Assembly: GCA_963971425.1 (NCBI GenBank)
Contig: OZ020518.1
Coordinates: 3,360,263-3,424,262 of the forward strand
Length of the DNA stretch: 64,000 nt
Origin: Bryoerythrophyllum caledonicum
Taxonomy: Eukaryota; Streptophyta; Bryopsida; Pottiales; Pottiaceae
Direction: 5' to 3'
Both the position numbers and the translations under genes were made by a program. This document shows positions 23,554 to 33,142 of the stretch, piece by piece (position 1 is the stretch's first letter; every line of letters starts with the position of its first letter). The notes beneath the pieces were generated by a model. The model saw only the letters and a list, made by a program, of their open reading frames with translations, ran no database searches and had not been told where the DNA came from.

Positions 23554-24116
23554 CATCAACATCAACAAAGCAATGCGACATTAGAAGTTTTTTAGTGTCT
23601 AGTGAGAGGTCTTTGTTTGATCTCAATGAAACATTATAATGTTTCTTATTGTTATTTTAGTATTTGATTTATTTATTTATTTTGAATCATTCAAGTCTAT
23701 TCTTTGCTATTGAGGATCTTTTATTCATAATTTATATACGTTACACCTTGTCACGTGCTATGTCTCAATGATTATTTCACATGAGGTGAGATAAATCATT
23801 TATGTTAGGTCTCAATGAATTTACTAGCTTGTTATGTCCTGATATGGATGTCACTAACTAAAAGTGATTCATTTCTTTGGTTTTTGTGAGTTATGGCATC
23901 TATTGGTGATTGATTCAAGTTGGAAAACCAAGTGTATGATAGTTTGTTGTTTTATTTAATTTTCTGATTTTTTTTTGGATTTTTTTGGGATTTTTTTTGA
24001 TAATATCACATTTTGCCTAAAATTGCCAAATGTGATATTATCAAAATTGTCACACCTTGATAATATCACACTTTTGGGTGAAACGGAGGGTGTGATATTA
24101 TCAAGGTTAGACTGTA

Positions 24117-26798
24117 ATTTGGGACCCCAAGTCCCAAATTTGAAAAAAAAAAATCTAAGAAAAGCCTACGGACCCCCTAAAATGAGAGGACCAGAATAAT
24201 GAGAGGGTGCCATTAAGACAAGGGCCCGCTTCTCCAAATACCTCGTGCAACCAAAGTATAGAGGTCCTAATACATCCATCCTTTAGAGATTTACCGTTCT
24301 TCATCACAGCACAGTGAACCTTATCACATTTTCAATTATGCTAGGCATTTGTATGTGATGCAATCATGGGAGAGGACTTAATGTACTATCACATGGGCTT
24401 GTCTCTTTCATGGAGGCCCGGTTTCATTGTCAAAATTGGAGTCAGGACTTGGCAGCACCACAATTGGCTTTGTATTTGTCCTCTTATTGTAGCTGTGGAC
24501 AATCAAAACAGGACTTGTAATGGTCAGATACATTGGATTTAGGTGCAAGTATGGTCAAGTGGTGATCTCTTGTAACAGACGCCCCCTGAACATCATTCTC
24601 AATGAATTAAATGTACATGTATATTTTATAGTTCACTTCGAGTATTATTTCCTAAAATATTGACTAGACATGTAATTGTTTCTTATTTTTGTTTTTGTTT
24701 TTGCACAGACGAGCTAGTATATTGGCAACTTGCGGCAATCCCATTAGGTAGAGAGAAGATTTTACGACTAGGAATTGAACCCGTAACGGCTCCATTTGGA
24801 GATACATTCATTGGACATATGTTTCTATTTTGAGAGCCACGATTAGTCTTCTCTTTAACCACAAAGATATAGAGTAATTCAAGAAATGCAAAGTGAGATC
24901 TTGGAGTTATTCATGAAGTCTACAAGCCGTATCTCTTCATTGAAATTGGAGTTTGTCCAAATCCTAGAGTAGTTGAGTATTTTGTTATTTGTCCAAGCCG
25001 GACTAACCAAGAGTAGATAATTTGTGTAGTACTGCAATTGGAATGAATTATGTGTAGTACAATGAGGCAAGTATCAATATTGTGGTACTTTGGAGGCAAA
25101 TATTCAATTTTTAGATCCCCGGTCCGAGTTGTAAAGGAAAAATCAAAAGTTTAATGTTCATCTTTGAAACTTCCAAAAAGAAAGGATTTCTTTGAATAAA
25201 ATTAGTTTAACCAGCATTTAAATGACAAGATACTACTGTAATTTTGAATGCATTACAGCACTATCATTAACAAACTTTTCATCTAAAATCATGTCATGAG
25301 AGTTTAATGCAAATGCACAGGACAAACCTTCATAGATGATTTTACAGTTGTCTCAAAGGCAAGTTCCGGCTCAAACTTTAGCGTGCACATGAGTCCAGTA
25401 AGTTAACTCTTCAACGCCGTGGGTTTCTTGGAGACAATGATGTAGAGAACCAGTTTGGGCCTCTCCTACGTAAAAGGATTAAAATCAATTCAAAAGTTGT
25501 TTCGTGAGTCAAGTGAGGATTTTCACTAGAGAATAAAGTGCTCATTAAAAAGCCATGTCTTGCATCATAAGATGAGTGCACATGGATGTTAGAAGAGGCT
25601 TTTGCTTTCACATGCATCTCATGTTGATAAATTCTATGAGCAATTCAGAAAGTATTAATAGCTAGGAGTATCATATGAGAAAGAGAGGCTGCCATGCACG
25701 TGTGTACTTTCACAAGATAGGAACCACAATAGTAAGGACAAAATTAATATTGCTTACACACAACAGTGTTTCCACAGGGAAACTTACACATGTTCCAGGC
25801 TTCCCACTCTGTCACTGTACAACACCTCGGAAGTACATACGTACCACACTTCCCACCGAAAACCACCCAATGATGAAGTTCAATTTGAACAAGAGAAGTG
25901 AAGCTTTTTGGATTAAGGAACAATGAAAGACATTGAATAGTTTAAGTATCTAGCGCGTATGGATATGATATGAGAGATAGCTGTAAAGTATTTCTAGAAA
26001 AGGCAAGAATTAAAAAATCCAGCAACACAAGAATTTGAAGGGCTTGTAGTACCATACCATGGGCCCATGACAAACCCTTTGATTTGAAATTGTTTAATAA
26101 TAGGAGCTCTCCAATCCCTTTATATCATTCTCTTTTAATTTTCATCAACAAAACAATTCTAAATACATTAAAATTGTGTACACCCATGTCATCTTATCTT
26201 TTCACCCATGTGCAAAGTTCTCCTTTGTAATTTAATGCGGCCATGATAATCAATCTTTCATCCAGATTTTAAACTACAGTACACCTAATGATATTTAATC
26301 TTAATTTTAAACACTAGTACAATCAACTCCCTAAACAACAACACCTATCGAAAATAGCCCAGATGTTGTTGTAAGGTGAACCATCTATTCTTGTGGTAGA
26401 TATGACAAGTGGACTTGGTAGATGATGGTAAAATTTGGTAAGACAAATTGGGCTATTGTAGAGGAAGCTGACTCTACACCTAGTAACTATTCGCAACAAG
26501 AAAAGAAAACCATGAAAACAAAACAGCATTAATTACATTCCACAACAAAAACGAAAAAGGAGCCTTTCTGATAATCATCCCAAGATTCCAACATCCTGAT
26601 ACCCACCCGGGTATCTACGTGGCCAGCAGCTGTGAACCAAGAAAGGCAGGATATGAAAGGTGGCCCTCCGACCACAAAACTAAAATATGCATACAACCAC
26701 CCACACTGTGGGAGCCTGAGCACCAATGACCGAGCTTCAGACTGTCCACCGGTCATAGGACCCCACCGGCAAGAAAAGATGCTACTCTGAATTTGTTC
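24117..26798. other. No gene recognised
   Basis: AT-rich. A tract near 24700-24790 has a tRNA-promoter B-box-like motif on the minus strand (GGTTCAATTCC), but no full tRNA or SINE structure could be assembled. No open frame shows family motifs. Confidence 0.45.
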
Positions 26799-26990
26799 TT
26801 TAGTGTAGTGGTACTTTATGATTTGAAAGCGCTGTAACTTTTTACTGCTGATGAAGATTTTTCCCGAGAGCACAACTATCTACACTACTCTAGTCAAAGA
26901 GGGTGACCATTGCCAACATGGGTGGTAAAAATATTCATCGAGAGTGAAAACTTAGAGCGCTTTATAATCATATAGTGTGCCTACACTAAA
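26799..26990. mobile_element. Degenerate foldback MITE related to 47020-47236
   Basis: The left end TAGTGTAGTGGTACTTTATG...GCGCTGTAACTTTTTACT and the right end AGTGAAAACTTAGAGCGC...AGTGTGCCTACACTA are imperfect inverted arms. Internal words (GCTGATGAAGATTTTT, GGTAAAAATATTCATCGA) match the middle of the 47 kb copy. Confidence 0.55.
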
Positions 26991-27959
26991 CATCAAACTC
27001 AGATGGGGGGCGGTCATAGGGCCCCACTGGAAAATAGATGCCTTGTTGCTCTAGGCGCTTCCTAAAATCTCTTTGGTGTGTGGACCTCGAACTAGAAGCT
27101 AGTATAGTGTGTGGACCTCGAACTTCAGAAGCAAAGTTCGAGGTCTCCCCCAGACTTCACCCTAAACTTAAAACCAGCCTCATGGCACTTTGTGGCCACC
27201 AAAAGAGAGGCTCAATCCAAATAAAAGTGGAATGCAATCTTATGAACATTTGAGGATGTACCTTTTCACATGATGGTTCCTAGCGTGGAACATGTTTTGG
27301 TTCTCCCCTCCCACTCTTTTGCTCTCATTCCTATCCTTTTGACAAATTTTCATGTAATATTGGCTACTTGAATATATTCAGAGCTGTTCCAATCCCATGT
27401 GTGTTTAGGGAGATCAACATTCACAAAACATTAGAGACAAACCTCATGTAAATTCTAGACCAAGACTGATCTTCATGAATATGAAATACTGCATTGTATT
27501 TGAGTGTTCATGGTGTATTTGGCAATGTATTCCACGTTTTTCCTAGAAGCTCTCCAACTCCAAATCATGATCCAAATTTTGAAAAGTGTGCGTAAAATGT
27601 GTGCAAATCCAAACCATTCGAGAATGCGCAAATTAAGATTTAACACATCGAGAGACCAAAAAGTGGTCACAAAAGGGTTAATATACTTGGATCCTACAAA
27701 ATGTACCCATAGATTTCTTCAACGACAGCCTGACCACACCTCGTAGATCCAAATTAGTTCCAAATTCCAGAGAGCAGTAGATTTGACCGCACACCATAAC
27801 ATCCATATACGTACATTTCACTCCCTGAGATCCACACGAGGTTTCTACGCCGTTCCTAGATGCGCAGCCCTAGAATTTCATGTGATGTAGGAAATCATGC
27901 CAATCCTTCATGACTGCAGTCAGTGAGTTACGTACGTACTCTCCATGCTTCGAGTGCTG

Positions 27960-27977
27960 CATGCATGCACGCATGCA
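27960..27977. promoter_or_regulatory. RY-type motifs (CATGCATG, GCATGCA) upstream of GPAT9
   Basis: CATGCATGCACGCATGCA lies about 175-190 bases before the GPAT9 start codon. CATGCA (RY) boxes are the known binding sites of plant B3 regulators such as ABI3/FUS3/LEC2 and VAL. A CACGTC ABRE-like core follows at about 27981. Motif presence is direct; regulation is inference. Confidence 0.4.
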
Positions 27978-28151
27978 GATCACGTCGTACACTGCAACGC
28001 ACACCACACCTTTAATTCACACCAAGCTAGCTGCAGTCGAGTTTAACTTATTAGTTGGCTAGCTGGAGATGAGGGTCCGGAGGCAGGGTTAGGGTTGGAG
28101 TTGCTAGGGTTTGGGGTTTTCTTGGTAGGGTAATTTGTGTTTGGTGTGGAG

Positions 28152-31100
28152 ATGCCGTGGGGGCCGGTCCAGAACGGTGCAGCAATGGATGGTTTCAAAG
28201 GAGTTCATGAGAAGGTGCAGCTGTAAGTTTTTCTGTCTGGATTTTTTGGGGTTTTTTTTTGTTTCTGGTACCGAAGAAGCGGATGTGGAGGCGAGTCTTA
28301 GAACAGCTTCTAAAAATAATTGGGTGAGACTGCCGGTTTTGATGAGAAGACACTTCTCTTTATGAAGTGGGTTTAGGGTTTATTGCGGTTTTTTCATTGC
28401 ATCTTCTCAGGTCCGTGACACAAAAATGAGGTTCTATGTCTTGAAGAGCACTTGAAATGCACCTTCATAGCGTTTTTCTTGAGCTGCTAGAAACTGAACA
28501 TCTCCATGCATGATTATGGTGCTTCTTTGATTCTGACGTGTGATTTTGGTGGTGGTTTGCAGGCGGGACTTGCTGGACATTTCGCACGTTCTCAGCGAAG
28601 CCGGGAGTGCCATTATTGATGTAAGTATTTTGTGGTTTAGGAGTTCGGAGACGATTGAATATGGTCAATGCTCTTTGCTGGCTTGGAATTGGAAGAATGA
28701 TGTTGCTTATGGTTAATGTTCGATGGTGCAGGACTCTTTCACGAGAGCCATGGAACTGGAACATCTACCTGTTTCCTCTGTGGGTGATAGGAGTGTTCAT
28801 TCGCTACTTTATTCTGTTTCCCTTAAGGTTCAATCAATTCTCACCAGGTTCTTACTATTGAGCTCGTGCAAGGATCATGTTCGTAACATATTTCTGGAGT
28901 TTGTGTTCTTTGCAAGTAAATAGAAAGACCTCTCTGGTCATGAAAATCTAGTGTATGTTAACCCCATTTTAAACCTCAAACTTTCAATTGTAAAATTGCA
29001 AATGTATCCATTCTGTTTGGGTAGTTTTGACCACCGAGCTCTCTGTTGGAGTGGACACAGGGTGATTCTTCTGGCAGTAGGTTGGATAATATTTCTGGGC
29101 CTGTTTTTTCCTCTGCATGTGGCCTTGAAGAACCACGACAATATCAGACGCCAAGTTGAGGTAATCACATGTTTGTGCTTGCATAGGCTTCTCTCTAAAG
29201 TCACCCAAAGAGTCAATAAGAGACACCCCCTCTTTTTGCTCCTCTTTCCTGATAATTATTAGATCAATAGAAGAGCTTTTGAGTTTCTCCTTCAATTCGG
29301 TTAATGGAAGAGCTTGGTGGTCGCTCGACTCAGGTCAAAGTAGTTTCTACCATGAATAACCACCTTTCTCTCCTTTGAGCTGATTTTGGACACTAATATT
29401 GGAGATGATTTTACTTATTTCAGTGGGGTATCTCATTCAAAGAACTCCAACTGATTGTGTTTTTTTTATCAAATTTTTCATTCTTTAGAGGGGATGAAAC
29501 GTGCTAATGTTTGCTGTTATTTTACAGAGAGGCTTGGTGGAGTTCATATGCAGTGTGTTTGTGTGCTCATGGACAGGTATAATTAAATACCATGGGCCGC
29601 GCCCAAGCCCACGTCCCAAGCAGGTAGAATTATATATTTATCAGTACAACAGTTCAATTGTGACATGGTTACAGATGTTGTGGCACATAATCTGAAACTC
29701 TTATGCATCTTGTAGGTGTTTGTGGCAAATCATACCTCTATGATTGACTTCATCATCTTGGAGCAAATGACTGCGTTTGCTGTAATTATGCAGAAGCACC
29801 CGGGATGGGTAGGTCAGTTGTTGTCTAAATCCTCTCACGCTTTCATTTCATTACAAAATCCATTAAATCTTAAGTATTTGGGTGCATGATGTGAGCCCAA
29901 GGAAGTCTACTTGCTGCCTTAATCTATAATACAAAGTACTAGATACACTTGTACATATGGGGCCGTTTTTGACACTTGACACTCGACACTTTTTGGTGAA
30001 GTGTCAAGAATTTTTTTCGAAAATGTGTGTAGAATATAAAAGTGTAAAATTCAGAGTGTCCAAAACAACCTCATTTGCACTACTGCATGATGAAAGAAAA
30101 CGAATTAAACATGTATTGTGGCTTTTTGGACAGGGTTTCTGCAAACAACTGTACTAGAAAGTCTGGGCTGCATATGGTTCAACCGGACCGAAGTCAAAGA
30201 CAGACAAATTGTTGCACAAAAGTAATTTCTCTTCTCAGCTCAACTTCCTTATTTTTACTCGGATGAGCGTTTAAGTATTATTGCTAACACTGTTGAAGAA
30301 AGCACACAGTTTAAGATATTGCTAACACTGTTGAAGAAAGCACACAGTTTATCGTATCAATTAAAAAACTCAGGATGAGTATAATCTTTCACCAAGAAGT
30401 ATCAAAGCAATCAATGAGTTATCCATGAAATATACAAGTTATCTCAATAACTCAGACATTGAGTAGAATGATACAAAGCCATTTACAGTAGAAGCGATGT
30501 TGCGAAGACAAGAAATATGATCTAAACAACACTAGAAGTGTGGCTTCTCTTCCAAACATTCTTTTAATCTATAACAGGGTTTTCTGTTGACGATTCTAGC
30601 AGTGACTTTATTCTATTTTTATTATTAGTCCGAGTTTTTGTTTTGATGATTTTTTAGTAAGTGATTGTTACAGGTTGAAGAAACACATTGACGACCCAGA
30701 CTCAAACCCACTGCTGATTTTTCCGGAGGGCACATGTGTCAACAACGAGTATACTGTCATATTCAAGAAGGTAAAATGGTGCTTCCTCTCCCATGAAATA
30801 GGTGACGTGAATTGCATGATGACCCTTGAAATGTGATGCTCTAGAAAGAATGTGCATATCTTCTTCCCTGTTTTATTCTCCTCGTTAACAGTGAGAATTT
30901 GCATTTCATTCTGGAGCTGGAATATGCCATTTTTTATGCCTTTTACTAGTATAAATGGAGTTGTTTTCGACACTATAACACTATTACAAGGTCTTTTACA
31001 ATTGTTCTGTCACTTTACCAAAAGAGTGTCGAAAACAACTCCTTTGACACCCTTTGGTAAAGTGATGAAAACACGGGGTTGTTTTTGACACTCTAAACTC

Positions 31101-32299
31101 AAGACTTTCTTTGTGAAGTGTTTGAAAACAGTGTTAAGAAAAGGGTGCAAAAATTTATGGATAGGGTAAAAGTGTCATATTTAGAGTGTTGAAAACACCC
31201 CCATTTGTAATTTAGTTTATGTTGAGAAATTGGTTAAAACAAGTGATGTAATTTTTTTCATGTTGTGGAACAGGGCGCATTTGAGCTTGACTCTATGGTG
31301 TGCCCCATTGCAATAAAGTACAACAAGATTTTTGTGGATGCATTTTGGAACAGCAAAAAGTAAACCCACTTTACTTTGGCATTTTGAGACTTTGGCACCG
31401 GATCAAAACACAACTACAAATGAGGCTGTTTCTGTCACTTTTTTCACTTTTCCACACGTTTTTTTCCCCCACTTTACAGAAAAGAAAAGTGTCGAATTCG
31501 GAGTGTCAAAAACAGCCCCATTTGTGCTAGTGCAAAAAACTGTAACATGTTATGTAGATGAGATTATGTGGACAACATAATTAAAAAGCTTGAATATTGC
31601 TAATGGATATGTATGTGTGTATGGCTCAACATGTGTGCTACAGGCAATCATTTACAATGCATTTGATGTGCCTGATGACATCTTGGGCAGTTGTGTGTGA
31701 TGTATGGTACTTGGAACCCCAAACTCTGCGCCCTGGTGAGACTCCAATCGAATTCTCTGAAAGGTAAATGCCAGCTTCTAAACATCCAAGTGAACTTTCC
31801 CTCTGTTTTCAACACTCCAAATCCAAAAAAAGTGTAAGAAAATAGGTGATGAAAACATGAGGATAATGTAAAGGTGTTGAATTTCGAGAGTAAAAACAAT
31901 CCCATTTTTGCTAGTGTTTAAGAGCACAAATGGCGTTTACTAATTAGTGACTCATGTTTGCCGCAGGGTGCGCACTTTAATTGCAAAAAGGGCTGGCATC
32001 AAAAAAGTGCCATGGGATGGGTACCTCAAATATTACCGACCAAGTCCAAAGATCACAGACAAAAAGTAATCTCTCTCTCTTTCTCTCTAATGCAAGTCAA
32101 AGCAGAACTCAGAAGGTGAATTAATGTAATGTGCTTGTCATACATCTATCCGCTGTTCAAATATTCAATTTCTAGTCTAATCCCTTGTTTTATAACCTTT
32201 TTCTCTCTGGCTAATTTGTGTCTTGGTAAACCCTGTACTTTCAGGCAACAAGGCTTTGCAGAAGCTGTGGTGAGAGGGTTGGAATTATCAAGCAAATAA
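28152..32299 (+). CDS. GPAT9: Glycerol-3-phosphate acyltransferase 9 (ER), 12 exons
   Basis: Exons: 28152-28222, 28563-28620, 28732-28827, 29061-29160, 29528-29623, 29716-29812, 30134-30221, 30674-30770, 31274-31359, 31644-31763, 31967-32065, 32245-32299 (TAA). All junctions are GT-AG and phases agree except at exon 3. The enzyme acylates sn-glycerol-3-phosphate to lysophosphatidic acid, the entry step of glycerolipid and triacylglycerol synthesis. Family signatures: LRDLLDIS near the N-terminus; hydrophobic segments WNIYLFPLW and VGWIIFLGLFFPL; acyltransferase motif I NHTSMIDF; GCIWFNR (motif II region); motif III FPEGTCVNN; motif IV VCPIAIKYN; and PWDGYLKY at the C-terminus. Length is about 348 aa against about 376 in Arabidopsis. 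The start follows an in-frame TAA (28131). Odd: exon 3 begins in the DSFTR frame but conserved PWNWN is in another frame (see findings). Introns carry MITEs. Confidence 0.93.
29952..30087. mobile_element. Intronic MITE in GPAT9 intron 6
   Basis: It starts CATATGGGGCCGTTTTTGAC and ends GAGTGTCCAAAACAACCTCA-TTTGCACTA. The ends are inverted versions of ACAAATGGGGCTGTTTTTGACACTC, shared with elements in introns 8, 9 and 10. Confidence 0.6.
30281..30350 (+). repeat. 32-bp tandem duplication in GPAT9 intron 7
   Basis: The unit TTGCTAACACTGTTGAAGAA...CACACAGTTT occurs at 30281-30312 and again at 30319-30350, identical by eye and separated by six bases. Confidence 0.8.
30945..31210. mobile_element. 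Two adjoining MITEs in GPAT9 intron 8
   Basis: The first unit (about 30945-31046) runs from CTAGTATAAATGGAGTTG to GTGTCGAAAACAACTCC. The second (about 31075-31210) runs from GGGTTGTTTTTGACACTC to GAGTGTTGAAAACACCCCCA. Both have inverted ends of the intron-6 family. Confidence 0.6.
31411..31537. mobile_element. MITE in GPAT9 intron 9
   Basis: It begins ACTACAAATGAGGCTGTTTC and ends GTGTCAAAAACAGCCCCA followed by TTTGTGCTAGTG. The arms are complementary. It is the same family as the elements in introns 6, 8 and 10. Confidence 0.6.
31797..31918. mobile_element. MITE in GPAT9 intron 10
   Basis: It begins TTCCCTCTGTTTTCAACACT and ends GAGAGTAAAAACAATCCCA followed by TTTTTGCTAGTG. It is a more decayed member of the same intronic family. 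Confidence 0.5.
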
Positions 32300-33142
32300 C
32301 AGGGCTTGAAATTCTCCTGCCTGAGTTAACCATTACTATCGACTAGTATGTACTCCTCAGATGTATGTTATGAAACCTCTGTAATCAACATAAATTTGTC
32401 CCTACTCGTAATCAGGATGCTCAACATGAATCTCTGCTTCACCAATGAATCAATCAGTATACATGAGCACATTCTTTCCAGAAGATGAAGGCCAAGTGGT
32501 AGTTCCATCGAGTGAATCATATTCTCAAAGCTCCCGGACGAAAGAAAAAAGTACCTAGATGATGATCCACGGAGTCTACATCTCTCATAGATTAATTAGT
32601 ACAAACAGTAATGAATTTCAGTACAGTACTCCTCAAGTTTCATAATGTTCCACTGACACCATATTTGGAAAGGAATGATGCGCCGGGCAATCATCATCCA
32701 AGTGCAATTTTTCATCTGATGATTGCAGACAAGTGATAATCTCGAGTAATCTGCATCTCTTCATCATTGACAGCAGCATATTTTGTGAAGGAATGAGTGA
32801 TCAATAATCTCATTTGCAGGAATATAATTCTCCATCATTCATCTTCTCTTGTCAGTGATGATTGCAGGCTCATAATCAGTCGCTCCGCCTTCTCACATTT
32901 TCCTCTTTAGGGTTTCACAGCAGGCACAGATCCCAAGTTATTTATGTGGTGCAGACCTAGGGATCCCTGCAGGTGTGTGTCATTTTGCAGGGATTCGTGC
33001 AGGTTGCAGAGGTTTGTTGTGGAAATGGCGACTGCGAGAGGATACTTGTGGGGTCTTTTGTGAGGGGCTAGGGTTTGGAGTGGAGATGGCGACCAGGGAA
33101 GGACTTCGCTTTTAGGGTGTGTGGTGTTCCGAGAGGTTTGGG

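Larger units (their letters stand above)
20259..24114 (+). mobile_element. pogo/Tigger-type DNA transposon, copy 1 (3856 bp)
   Basis: Terminal inverted repeats CAGTCTAACCTTGATAATAT and its reverse complement are flanked by TA on each side (20257-20258 and 24115-24116), the Tc1/mariner-superfamily target duplication. The body carries a decayed CENP-B-like transposase on the plus strand (21908-23553) and a second ORF on the minus strand near the left end (20461-21128). Two shorter copies in the opposite orientation lie at 42823-44358 and 58643-61757. They keep both ends and the antisense ORF but lack about 21400-23730. Confidence 0.9.

Noticed and set aside
24690-24830. Possible minus-strand SINE or tRNA remnant (GGTTCAATTCC B box)
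   Set aside because: I could not place an A box at the right distance, nor fold a cloverleaf or find a target duplication.
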